From Thermohalobaculum sp038534135 (GTDB lineage Bacteria; Pseudomonadota; Alphaproteobacteria; Rhodobacterales; Rhodobacteraceae): a DNA stretch of 64,000 bases. Both the position numbers and the translations under genes were made by a program. Positions 54,135-62,858 of this stretch are shown here, piece after piece. Location: contig JBCAXJ010000008.1 of the NCBI GenBank assembly GCA_038534135.1, positions 1 through 64,000 on the forward strand, in the 5' to 3' direction. The notes under the pieces were generated by a model. The model ran no database searches. It was not told the DNA's origin and was given only the letters and a program-made list of their open reading frames with translations. The first letter of the stretch is position 1. Each line of letters starts with the position of its first letter.

Positions 54135-55191
54135 ACGGATCACGCTCGAACGCCGCGCCGATGCAAGCGCGTTGCGCAGTGCCGCGACTTACGGTGTCGC
54201 GCTTGTGGTCGCGGTCGCGCTGTCGCTTGGCGTGATGATCTGGGCTGGCGTCCCGACGGGCGCATTGTTCGAGGAACTGATCGTGCAGGTGTTCCTTACG
54301 CCTGCCGGGTTGGCGCGCACTCTGACACAGGCGACGCCGATGATGCTCGCAGCGCTCGCCGCCGCGCTTTGCCTGCGCCTCAAGTTCTGGAACATCGGGA
54401 TTGAGGGTCAACTCCTGATGGGCGCGATCTTCGCGACGACGGTGGCGCTTTACGACATCGGCGGGCCGATCCGGCTGCCGCTGATGCTGGCCGCCAGCGC
54501 CCTGGGGGGTGCGCTCTGGATCGCGGCACCGGCCCTGCTGCGGCTGAGGTTCGGGGTCAGCGAGGTGATCGTCACATTGCTGCTGTCGAACGTCGCCTTC
54601 CTGTTTCTGCAGCATCTTTTGTTTGGTCCGTTCGGTGATACCTCGCACAACTTCCCGACCTCGCCGGTGTTCGACGAAATGGAAAAGCTCGTCCGGTTCG
54701 GCTTCGGAGACACCCATGCCGGGCTCATCCTGGCCGTCATCGCCGTGCTGGCCATTGCCGTGCTGGTGCACAGGACACGCTTCGGGTTCGCCGCGCGGTT
54801 CGCAGGCGACAACCCCCGTGCTGCCGATGCGCTGGGGTTCGAGACGCGCCGCGTCATGCTGATCTCGATCCTGCTTGGCGGAGCAATGGCCGGCCTGGCA
54901 GGCGGCGTCATCGTCTCGGGCACCGAACACCGGCTGACCCAGGCCGTCGGATTGAACATGACCTTCAACGGCATCGTCATCGCGGCACTGGCGGGCAACC
55001 TGCCCTTGATGATCCCTGTTGTGAGTTTCTTCATCGCGGGGCTCAGCGTCGCCAGCGCCTCGCTGAAAGTGTTCTACGGCGTGTCCGAGGGGATCGTTCT
55101 GATCATTCAGGGGATCATTCTGCTTACCCTCGTGACCTTCCAGTTTACCGCAACTTACCGCGTCACGATCCGAGGACCTGAGGCGGCATGA
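54127..55191 (+). CDS. Nucleoside-type ABC transporter permease 1
   Basis: 354 residues from the ATG at 54127, overlapping the ATPase end by eight bases. Branched-chain-type permease (BPD_transp_2) with about eight to nine membrane segments, for example LGVMIWAGVP and LLSNVAFLFLQ, and the NIGIEGQLLMGA motif typical of BmpC-like proteins. Confidence 0.88.
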   Translation: MLERITLERRADASALRSAATYGVALVVAVALSLGVMIWAGVPTGALFEELIVQVFLTPAGLARTLTQATPMMLAALAAALCLRLKFWNIGIEGQLLMGAIFATTVALYDIGGPIRLPLMLAASALGGALWIAAPALLRLRFGVSEVIVTLLLSNVAFLFLQHLLFGPFGDTSHNFPTSPVFDEMEKLVRFGFGDTHAGLILAVIAVLAIAVLVHRTRFGFAARFAGDNPRAADALGFETRRVMLISILLGGAMAGLAGGVIVSGTEHRLTQAVGLNMTFNGIVIAALAGNLPLMIPVVSFFIAGLSVASASLKVFYGVSEGIVLIIQGIILLTLVTFQFTATYRVTIRGPEAA

Positions 55192-56114
55192 TCGAGTTTC
55201 TGACCGCCTGGCTCGGCAGCTTGCCGGGGTTCATGACGCCGCTTCTGCTCGCGTCGCTTGGCCTGTTGTTCTGCGAACGGGCCGGAGTGCTGAACCTCGG
55301 CGTAGAAGGTGTCATGGCGTTGGGTGCCATGACGGGCGCCGTGGTTGTCCTTGCGGGCTACGGTACCTGGACAGCGCTGGCCGCTGCGACACTCGCGGCA
55401 ATCGCAGTGTCCATTCCTTTCATGCTTGCCGTGATCGTGTTTCGCGCCCCGCAGATACCCGCGGGCTTGGCACTCGTCGCAATCGGGTTGGGGTTGTCCG
55501 AGGCTCTGGGACGCGATGCGGCGCACAAGCCGTTCTCGGGCCTGCAAGCCCTGCCATGGCCGGATACCCTGGTCGAACTTCCGTTGGTTGGCCGGATGCT
55601 CTTCGAACAGGATGCCATCGTGATCCTTGCCCTGATCATTGCCGTCATCGCGGCGCGAGGGTTGTTCCGGACACCGCAAGGCTTGCGCCTGCGTGCCGTC
55701 GGTGAAGACCCGGCAACCGCAGACGCCGCGGGCGTTGACGTCCAACTCTACCAGATCGTGGCCGTCGTGATCGGCAGCGCCCTGATCGGCCTTGCAGGGG
55801 CATATCTTTCCGTTGGCGGCAGTCAGATCTGGACCGAGGGCATGGTTGCGGGCCGGGGATGGATCTCGCTCGCATTGGTGGTCTTTGCGCAGTGGATGCC
55901 GATCCGTGCGATCCTGGGCGCAATTCTGTTCGGCGGCGCAGAAGCGCTGATCCCACGCCTGCAAGCACTGGGTTTGGAGGTTCCGGTCTACTTTCTTTCG
56001 ATGACGCCGTATCTGCTGACGATCGGCGTGCTGCTGATCCTCTCGCTGGGCACCCGGACAGCACAAAGCGAACCGGGCTTTCTGGGCCGCGCCTATATCC
56101 GTCAGGACCGGTAG
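55188..56114 (+). CDS. Nucleoside-type ABC transporter permease 2
   Basis: 308 residues, BPD_transp_2 fold, with NLGVEGVMALGAM near residue 35 and GLRLRAVGEDPATADAAGVD near 165. Overlaps permease 1 by four bases and forms the channel with it. Confidence 0.88.
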   Translation: MIEFLTAWLGSLPGFMTPLLLASLGLLFCERAGVLNLGVEGVMALGAMTGAVVVLAGYGTWTALAAATLAAIAVSIPFMLAVIVFRAPQIPAGLALVAIGLGLSEALGRDAAHKPFSGLQALPWPDTLVELPLVGRMLFEQDAIVILALIIAVIAARGLFRTPQGLRLRAVGEDPATADAAGVDVQLYQIVAVVIGSALIGLAGAYLSVGGSQIWTEGMVAGRGWISLALVVFAQWMPIRAILGAILFGGAEALIPRLQALGLEVPVYFLSMTPYLLTIGVLLILSLGTRTAQSEPGFLGRAYIRQDR

Positions 56115-56174
56115 CTGAATTGCACCACCGGATTGCCCGGGCAATCATGGCCGGTGAAGATCGAGAGGACACGC

Positions 56175-57122
56175 ATGACGTATCGCCCGCCTGCCGCGCC
56201 GGACCCGTTCGCCCCCCGCTTCATGGAGATCGCGACCTTCATGCGGATACCACTGGCCGAGGGCCTTCGCGACGCCGATATCGGCATCTTCGGCGTGCCC
56301 TATGATGGCGCGCTGACCAATCGGCCCGGTGCGCGGCATGGCCCGCGCGCTGTGCGCGATCAATCCTCTCTGATCCGGGCGATCAACCATGCGACCCGGG
56401 TGAACCCTTTCGAGCTGGCCCGCGTTCGCGACTTCGGCGATGTTCCGTTCACGCAGCTTTTCGACGTGGAGGCGACGCATGCCGAGATCGCCGCATTCTC
56501 TCGGGCCATCGTCGATGCCGAGATTCTGCCTCTCGCGATCGGTGGCGATCATTCGATCAGCCTGCCGTTGTTGAGAGCGGTTTCAACAGAACCCCTCGCC
56601 CTGATCCATATCGATGCGCACACCGACACCTGGGACTCGTTCCAAGGCTCAAAGTTCAACCATGGTGCGCCGTTCCGGCGCGCGGTCGAGGAAGGGCTGA
56701 TTGACCCAACCAAAACCATCCAGATCGGCATTCGCGGTACCCAGAACATTCCAGAGGGATGGGATTACTCCGAAGAATCAGGCATGCGTGTTGCGTTCTG
56801 CGAAGAGGTCCACGAGCGCGGTCCCGCAGCCCTGGCCGAGGAGGCGCGCGCGTTGGTCGGCGAGCATCCGGTGTATCTGACCTTCGATATCGATAGCCTG
56901 GATCCAGTCTATGCGCCCGGCACCGGAACGCCCGAGATCGGAGGGCTCACGACATATCAGGCGCAGAGCCTTCTGCGCGGCCTGCGCGGTCTGAACTATG
57001 TTGGCGCGGACGTGGTCGAGGTCTCGCCACCCTTCGATTCCGCCGGCTTAACAGCGATGGCAGGTGCAGGGATCGCCTACGAAATCCTGTGTCTGCTGGC
57101 AGAGAACTTGCCTAAAAAGTAG
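56175..57122 (+). CDS. Ureohydrolase, guanidino-acid hydrolase type
   Basis: 315 residues from the ATG at 56175 after GAGAGG. Metal ligands H126 (GGDHS), D147, H149, D151 (DAHTD), D238 and D240 (FDIDSLD) are complete. The N-terminal TNRPGARHGPRAVR and the HGAPFRRAVEEGLID segment resemble guanidinobutyrase/guanidinopropionase more than agmatinase or the long GdmH at 30848. It would release urea from a guanidino compound. It follows the nucleoside-type importer by 60 bases. Confidence 0.85.
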   Translation: MTYRPPAAPDPFAPRFMEIATFMRIPLAEGLRDADIGIFGVPYDGALTNRPGARHGPRAVRDQSSLIRAINHATRVNPFELARVRDFGDVPFTQLFDVEATHAEIAAFSRAIVDAEILPLAIGGDHSISLPLLRAVSTEPLALIHIDAHTDTWDSFQGSKFNHGAPFRRAVEEGLIDPTKTIQIGIRGTQNIPEGWDYSEESGMRVAFCEEVHERGPAALAEEARALVGEHPVYLTFDIDSLDPVYAPGTGTPEIGGLTTYQAQSLLRGLRGLNYVGADVVEVSPPFDSAGLTAMAGAGIAYEILCLLAENLPKK

Positions 57123-57139
57123 CGCGCACCTCACCAACT

Positions 57140-57154
57140 GACCGCTTTGCGGTC
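57140..57154 (+). terminator. Small hairpin after the ureohydrolase gene
   Basis: GACCGC-TTT-GCGGTC forms a perfect 6-bp stem 18 bases after the stop. A self-complementary CGCCGCGCGGCG follows at 57170-57181. There is no T-run, so termination is uncertain; the dyads might instead be regulatory sites for the next operon. Confidence 0.35.
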
Positions 57155-57247
57155 GAATCCTCGGAAGTGCGCCGCGCGGCGGTTCAATCAGTTTGACTCC
57201 GTTCCCGCGTGTGGCTCAGTTGCCAATGGAAACTTGGAGGACGAGAC

Positions 57248-58270
57248 ATGCCGATCAACTCACTTTTCAGGCTGAAGGCACCGGTTGCTCTGTGTGCGTT
57301 GCTGATTGCGGGCGCTGTTGCTGCGCCGACATCCGCCCGGGCGGACGACACGATCAACTGCGTCTTCCCGTTCTGGTTCGGCTTCGCGCCGGTTTTCGTC
57401 GCCCAGAAGGAAGGCTATTTCGAGTCCGAGGGGCTCACGGTCAACACCGCCTTCGACAATGACCGTGCAAACGTTCTGCCCGGGCTCGAGACCGGCGACA
57501 TCGACTGCACCATGCGCACGATCGGTGAGAGCATGGCGCGGCCCCGCACGAGCGAGACGACCGGCACCGTTATTGGCACGATCGATATCTCGGTCGGCGC
57601 GGACGGCGTGGTGTCTGGACCGGGCATCGACAAGGTCGAGGATCTGCTGGGCAAGACCTTCGCGGGAGAGATCAATCACCCGGGCACGGTTCTTGTGCAG
57701 TTCGCGCTGTCGAAGATGGGGCACAGCATCAAGGACCTGGATCTGAAACTGATCGCCACGGACGACTCTGTCGCGGTCTTCGAGGATGACAGCATTGCGG
57801 CCGTCGCAACCTGGGAGCCGATGCTGAGCACGATCGTCAAGGGCACCTCGCGCACGGGCTCGAAAGTGCTGATTTCCTCGGCGGACTACGAGGGGCTGAT
57901 CACCGACATCATTCTGGTCAACACGGAAGACTACAAGGCAAACCCCGAGAAGTACGCAAAATTCCTGCGGGGCATCTACCGGGCCATTGACCTCTACGTC
58001 GCAGATCCTGACAAGTTCATCGCGCTCTCGGCAGGGGAATTCGGCGTGCCGGATGCCGAGATGAAGGAAGCCCTCGCGGGCGTGAAGTACACAACCTATG
58101 AAGAGACGCTCGCCTACATGCCTGCCGATGGGAACGGCAAGCTGAAGGAGGTCCTGGACGCTTTCAACGAGATCAACATCTCGCTGGACTTGCAGGATGC
58201 GCCACTGCCCTACGCGCCTTACGTCGATGCCACGATCCTGCCTGGACTGTTCGACGGCAAGACCCGCTAA
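57248..58270 (+). CDS. NMT1/THI5-like ABC transporter substrate-binding protein
   Basis: 340 residues from the ATG at 57248 with a GGAGG site. Signal peptide ends SARA near residue 34. The mature part (NCVFPFWFGFAPVFVAQKEG, AAVATWEPMLSTIVKG) is an SsuA/ThiY-type binding protein. Relatives bind sulfonates, pyrimidines or other small organic nitrogen compounds. The downstream Rieske oxygenase suggests an amine. Confidence 0.85.
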   Translation: MPINSLFRLKAPVALCALLIAGAVAAPTSARADDTINCVFPFWFGFAPVFVAQKEGYFESEGLTVNTAFDNDRANVLPGLETGDIDCTMRTIGESMARPRTSETTGTVIGTIDISVGADGVVSGPGIDKVEDLLGKTFAGEINHPGTVLVQFALSKMGHSIKDLDLKLIATDDSVAVFEDDSIAAVATWEPMLSTIVKGTSRTGSKVLISSADYEGLITDIILVNTEDYKANPEKYAKFLRGIYRAIDLYVADPDKFIALSAGEFGVPDAEMKEALAGVKYTTYEETLAYMPADGNGKLKEVLDAFNEINISLDLQDAPLPYAPYVDATILPGLFDGKTR

Positions 58271-58282
58271 CGCAGGGCGCCC

Positions 58283-59065
58283 ATGCGCCTCCTGGTCTTT
58301 CGCACAGGACTGCCCCGCCGAACCGAGTTGATCCTCGGTCTGGCGGGTCTTTTCGCCTTTCTGGGTGCCTGGCACCTGACGGCGATCTCCGGCCTGATCA
58401 AACCGCAGTTCCTGCCGACACCCTGGGCGGTGGTCGAGGCATTCGGACGTCTGTTTATCGAACGCAATTTCGCGGGCGACATCGCCATCAGCATCGGGCG
58501 GGTCTGGGCGGCGTTCACGCTGTCGGTCGTGATCGCGCTGCCGCTTGGGCTGATGATGTCCTCCTACCGGGCCGTCGGCGCGGCGCTGGAACCCTTCGTG
58601 GACTTCGTGCGCTACTTGCCGGTGCCGGCACTGGTCCCGCTCCTGATCATCTGGTTCGGCGTGGGCGAGGCCTCGAAGATCGCAGTGCTGTGGATGGGGA
58701 CGTTCTTTCAGTTGCTGCTGCTGGTTTCGGACGACACCAAGCGGGTGCCCGGAGAGTACGTCGAGTCCGGCTTTACCCTGGGTGCGAGCCAGTGGCAGAT
58801 CATGCGCGACATCATCATGCCGGCAGCACTGCCCAACATTGTCGACAATCTGCGGATTACGCTGGGCTGGTGCTGGACCTATCTGATCATCGCCGAAATC
58901 GTGGCGGCGTCGTCCGGGGTCGGCCATGTTATCTGGTCGCTGCGTCGGTTCGTGAAGACCCCCGAGGTGATGGCGGGCATCGTCGCCATCGGCATCGTCG
59001 GATTGTTGACGGATCAGGCCTTTCGCTATGCGCATCGGCGCTGGTTCCGGTATCAGAGACGCTGA
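58283..59065 (+). CDS. ABC transporter permease (SsuC/ThiX-like)
   Basis: 260 residues, six predicted membrane segments, BPD_transp_1 core with VDFVRYLPVPALVPLLIIWF and the GASQWQIMRDI coupling loop. Shares one base of its stop with the ATPase start. Confidence 0.88.
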   Translation: MRLLVFRTGLPRRTELILGLAGLFAFLGAWHLTAISGLIKPQFLPTPWAVVEAFGRLFIERNFAGDIAISIGRVWAAFTLSVVIALPLGLMMSSYRAVGAALEPFVDFVRYLPVPALVPLLIIWFGVGEASKIAVLWMGTFFQLLLLVSDDTKRVPGEYVESGFTLGASQWQIMRDIIMPAALPNIVDNLRITLGWCWTYLIIAEIVAASSGVGHVIWSLRRFVKTPEVMAGIVAIGIVGLLTDQAFRYAHRRWFRYQRR

Positions 59066-59868
59066 TGGCTTTTCTCTCGATCCAGAACGTCTCGAAGTCG
59101 TTCCGCACCGATGATGTCGAGACCGAGGTGCTGACGCCTCTGTCGCTGGACATTGGCCGCGGAGAGCTTGTTACGTTCCTCGGCCCATCGGGCTGCGGCA
59201 AGACCACCTTGATGCGCATGGTCGGCGGGCTCGAAAGTATCGAGGCAGGGCAGATCACGCTGGACGGCAAGGCCCTGGGTCCGCCTGACCGGCGGCGCGG
59301 CATGGTGTTTCAATCCTATGCCGCGTTCCCCTGGCTGACAGTGCGCGGCAACATTGCATTCGGGCTGAAATACAGGACGGATCTGCCGAACGCCGAGAAG
59401 ACCGCGATCACCGACCGCTACCTGGACATGGTTGGTCTGGCGGGCTTTGCCGATCAGTATACAAACCGCATCTCCGGCGGGATGCGCCAGCGCGTTGCGA
59501 TCGCGCGGACCCTGGCCTCGGATCCCGATGTGCTGCTGATGGACGAACCCTTTGGTGCACTGGATGCACTGACGCGTGAGCACCTTCAGCAGCAACTGCT
59601 CCGGATAAACGCCGCAGAGCAGAAGACGACGATCTTCGTCACCCATGATGTCGAGGAGGCCATCCTACTCGCGCACCGTGTTGTCATCTTTTCGGCACGC
59701 CCGGCACAGATCCTGTCCGTTGTGGACGTCGGCGCGCGGCTGGGCACGCAGCGCGACGAGGCGCTTCGCCAGAGTGCAGCGTTCCAGTCGCTACGCAACG
59801 AAATTCAGGACACGATCCGCATCGAGTATGCGCGGGCACGCGAAGCGGAAGAAGCCCATGCAGTTTGA
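59065..59868 (+). CDS. ABC transporter ATPase (SsuB/TauB-like)
   Basis: 267 residues. Walker A GPSGCGKTT, signature ISGGMRQR, Walker B VLLMDEPFGALD, switch His in VTHDVEEA. Overlaps the following SDR gene by eleven bases. Confidence 0.88.
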   Translation: MAFLSIQNVSKSFRTDDVETEVLTPLSLDIGRGELVTFLGPSGCGKTTLMRMVGGLESIEAGQITLDGKALGPPDRRRGMVFQSYAAFPWLTVRGNIAFGLKYRTDLPNAEKTAITDRYLDMVGLAGFADQYTNRISGGMRQRVAIARTLASDPDVLLMDEPFGALDALTREHLQQQLLRINAAEQKTTIFVTHDVEEAILLAHRVVIFSARPAQILSVVDVGARLGTQRDEALRQSAAFQSLRNEIQDTIRIEYARAREAEEAHAV

Positions 59869-60631
59869 CTTCACGGGCAAGCGCGTGCTTGTGACGGGCG
59901 GAAACAAGGGTCTGGGCCTGGGTGTTGTCGAGGGCTACCTCTCCGCCGGGGCCGAGATGACCATTGTCGGGCTTGAAGACGACGTACCGAAAACCGCCGC
60001 CGCACTTTCGGACAAGTATTGGCGCAAGATCACGGGGCTCTCGTGCGACATCGCCAATCTGGCGGACGTCCAAGCGATGGCAGAACAGATCGGTCCCCTC
60101 GATGTCCTGATCAACAATGCCGGGCTGGAGTTGATCACGCCCATCGACGACCCGGACCCCGAAATCGATGGCACCTTCCGCCGGATCACCGAGATTAATG
60201 TCATCGGCACGTTTTCGGTCACACGGGCTTTACTGCCAAAGATCACGGACGGCGGGCGCATCATCAACACGGCGTCGATGTGGGGCAAGACGGCGGTCGC
60301 GGAGTTCTCGGCCTACTGTGCCTCGAAACATGCTGTGATCGGGCTGACGCGCTCGCTGGCGCAGGAACTGGCCCCACGGCGGATCTCGGTCAACGCGGTC
60401 TGTCCCGGTTGGGTCCGGACGGAAGCCTCGATGCGTTCGCTCGCCGCGATGTCGGAACGGACCGGGCGCCGCGAGGATGACCTGCTCGCCGAGATAACCG
60501 GCGCGCAGGCCTTCGACGGACTGATGGACCCCAACGATATGGCCGCGATGTATCTGTTCCTGGGATCGGATGCGGCGGCGAACATCACGGGACAGAGCTT
60601 CACCGTGGACCGGGGGGACTTGATGCAATGA
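59858..60631 (+). CDS. Short-chain dehydrogenase
   Basis: 257 residues from the ATG at 59858. Classical SDR: GGNKGLG cofactor loop, NNAG, catalytic Ser in NTASMWG and YCASK. Likely NAD(P)-dependent oxidation or reduction of an alcohol/carbonyl made from the imported compound. Lies inside the transporter-Rieske operon. Confidence 0.88.
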   Translation: MQFDFTGKRVLVTGGNKGLGLGVVEGYLSAGAEMTIVGLEDDVPKTAAALSDKYWRKITGLSCDIANLADVQAMAEQIGPLDVLINNAGLELITPIDDPDPEIDGTFRRITEINVIGTFSVTRALLPKITDGGRIINTASMWGKTAVAEFSAYCASKHAVIGLTRSLAQELAPRRISVNAVCPGWVRTEASMRSLAAMSERTGRREDDLLAEITGAQAFDGLMDPNDMAAMYLFLGSDAAANITGQSFTVDRGDLMQ

Positions 60632-60661
60632 CATGGATGCCAAACCACTGAGGAGATCGCG

Positions 60662-61831
60662 ATGCCGATCCTGGAGGATGCATTCCCGCACCGCGACTAT
60701 GATCTGCCCGAAGGCGTTGAACGTCATATCGATGCCGCCGCGCAAAGCGCTTACACCGACCCGAACGGGCTGGCAGCGGAGCTGCGCGCCGTCTTTGAGA
60801 ACGATTGGGTCATGGTCGGCCGCGAAGGTTTGATCCCGGACCCGGGCGATTACTTTTGCGCCGTGGTTGGCACTAAGCCGGTGATCGTGATGCGTCAGCA
60901 GGACGGCTCGATCTCGGCCATGGGCAACTTTTGCCTGCATCGGTATGCACGGCTGCTCGAAGGCTGCGGGAACGCGATGCGGATCGTTTGCCCCTACCAC
61001 CACTGGACGTACCAGATGAACGGCGACTTGATCGGCGTGCCGGACCGCATAGGGTTCGAGCGCACCGCCATTGCCGACCGGACGCTCGATCGGTTGGCCT
61101 GCGATGTCGCGTTCGGTTTTGTTTTCGTCAGCCTGCGCGATGACCTGCCGCCAGTGGCCGAGCGCTTGTCCGGGCTGGGACCGCTGACCGGCAACTTCGG
61201 GCTTGAAGCCTATGAGGACCGCCATGTCGTTCACGAAGAGCTTTGGAACGGCAACTGGAAGCTTCTGATCGAGAACTTCATCGAAAGCTATCACACGACC
61301 TATACCCATCCACGCTCGATCGGTCCCTCCAATCCGACGCATCTCGCAGAGTTCGGGCCACTCGGCGATCCAAACTTCGCGATCCACTCGAACAGCTACC
61401 GCGACGAGGACGTGCCGGAGATCTTCAATCCGCGCCTGACCGAGGCCGAGAAACGTCGCTTCTACGTGATCTCGCTGTTCCCGAACGGACTGGCGGCGGT
61501 GGATGCCAACTTTGTTTGGTGGATGGCGCTGGAGCCGCTCGGTGTTGGCCGTACGAATGCCCGCTGGGGGCTATCTTATGCTCCAGAAACAATGGCCAGA
61601 CACTCGGACGCCGAAGCGTTTTGCACCGCAATCCGCGAAGTCATCGAAACCGCGACGGAAGAGGACAAAGAGATGGTCGAGCGCGTGCAAAGCGGGGCTG
61701 CATTCGGGTCGAGCACAACGGGTCTTCTGCACGCACCGCTGGAGGTGAACATCAGGGAGTTCAACGACTACCTGACCCGCAAGATCGCCGAGGTCACGGC
61801 GCGCACAGTCCATGAGGTCAGGCCGGAATGA
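60662..61831 (+). CDS. Rieske non-haem iron oxygenase, alpha subunit
   Basis: 389 residues. Rieske [2Fe-2S] ligands C91-x-H93 and C110-x2-H113 (CLHRYARLLEG ... CPYHHW). In the catalytic domain the residue joining neighbouring subunits is E208 in NFIESYH, where most Rieske oxygenases have Asp; H211 and H216 are iron ligands. Glutamate at this place is known from carnitine oxygenase CntA and related quaternary-amine demethylases, so an N-methylated or quaternary amine is a reasonable guess. No reductase partner gene is in the window. Confidence 0.86.
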   Translation: MPILEDAFPHRDYDLPEGVERHIDAAAQSAYTDPNGLAAELRAVFENDWVMVGREGLIPDPGDYFCAVVGTKPVIVMRQQDGSISAMGNFCLHRYARLLEGCGNAMRIVCPYHHWTYQMNGDLIGVPDRIGFERTAIADRTLDRLACDVAFGFVFVSLRDDLPPVAERLSGLGPLTGNFGLEAYEDRHVVHEELWNGNWKLLIENFIESYHTTYTHPRSIGPSNPTHLAEFGPLGDPNFAIHSNSYRDEDVPEIFNPRLTEAEKRRFYVISLFPNGLAAVDANFVWWMALEPLGVGRTNARWGLSYAPETMARHSDAEAFCTAIREVIETATEEDKEMVERVQSGAAFGSSTTGLLHAPLEVNIREFNDYLTRKIAEVTARTVHEVRPE

Positions 61832-62553
61832 TCTTCACAGGGCAAACAGTCCTGGTGACGGGAGCAGCCAGCGGCATTGGCAAGGCCACCGCTCGCGCTT
61901 TCGCCTCCGAAGGGGCAAAGGTCGTGCTGGCGGATCTGTCAGACACCGCTCCGATAGCCGACGAAATCTCTGCTGATGGTGGCAAGGCAGTGAGCGTGAC
62001 GTGCGATGTCGCAGACGCTCGCAGCGTGGACGATCTGTTCGCCGGGATCGGTGCGTTGGACGTGGTTGCCAACTGCGCCGGGATCCTGCTTGACGGACGC
62101 ATCACCGATATGCCCGTCGAGGCATTTGATCGCCAGATTGCCGTCAATCTGCGCGGCTCGTTTCTGATTGCTCAGGGTGCTGTCCGGGCGATGCGAGATC
62201 GCGGTGCGGGACGGATCGTCCTAATCGCCTCCGAGCTTGCTCATCTTGGCAGGGCCGGAGCCTCGGCCTACTGCGCCTCGAAGGCCGGGGTGATCGGCCT
62301 GACCCGAGCACTCGCGCGCGAGTGTGCACCTCAAATCCTCGTGAATGCCGTGGCGCCCGGACCGGTCGACACTCCGATGCTGGATGTTGCCAACATGACA
62401 GCGCATGAGATGTCGATGGAGACATCGAACCCGCTCGGCCGGATCGGACGACCCGATGAAGTCGTCTCGGCCATCCTGTTTCTGGCAGGGCCGGGCGGCA
62501 CGCTGATGACCGGGCAAACGATCTGCCCAAGCGGTGGCGCGGTCATGCTGTGA
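61828..62553 (+). CDS. Short-chain dehydrogenase
   Basis: 241 residues, coupled to the Rieske gene by an ATGA overlap. Cofactor loop GAASGIG, NCAG in place of NNAG, and YCASK active site. Probably acts on the product of the oxygenase. Confidence 0.88.
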   Translation: MIFTGQTVLVTGAASGIGKATARAFASEGAKVVLADLSDTAPIADEISADGGKAVSVTCDVADARSVDDLFAGIGALDVVANCAGILLDGRITDMPVEAFDRQIAVNLRGSFLIAQGAVRAMRDRGAGRIVLIASELAHLGRAGASAYCASKAGVIGLTRALARECAPQILVNAVAPGPVDTPMLDVANMTAHEMSMETSNPLGRIGRPDEVVSAILFLAGPGGTLMTGQTICPSGGAVML

Positions 62554-62858
62554 GCCCGGACGCATCACGCAAGCAACGCGCCCCAGGCAAATGGTGGCAT
62601 GATGGTCGCCAAGGCTAGATCTCGGCGCTTGGACAACTGGCCCCTGCCCCCTTCGGATCGATTGCTGCGCCTTGTGCCTATCTGAGCACCAGAAGCCAGT
62701 CGCAAGTGCGGTACGATCGCTTGGGCTTGCCTTTAAACCGGGTTGGTGCAACTCTCGCATCGACGTGCACGATAAGCGGATCACGTGGCCATCAGGCTCA
62801 AAGGTCCGCACCGAACTAGACGCGCTCACTACAGGATCTCAGGGAGGAGAACGACCAA
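62554..62858. other. Intergenic region before the TRAP gene
   Basis: 305 bases. No supported frame; short frames on both strands lack ribosome-binding sites. The region should hold the promoter of the TRAP operon. No riboswitch or terminator with a T-run was recognised. Confidence 0.4.
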
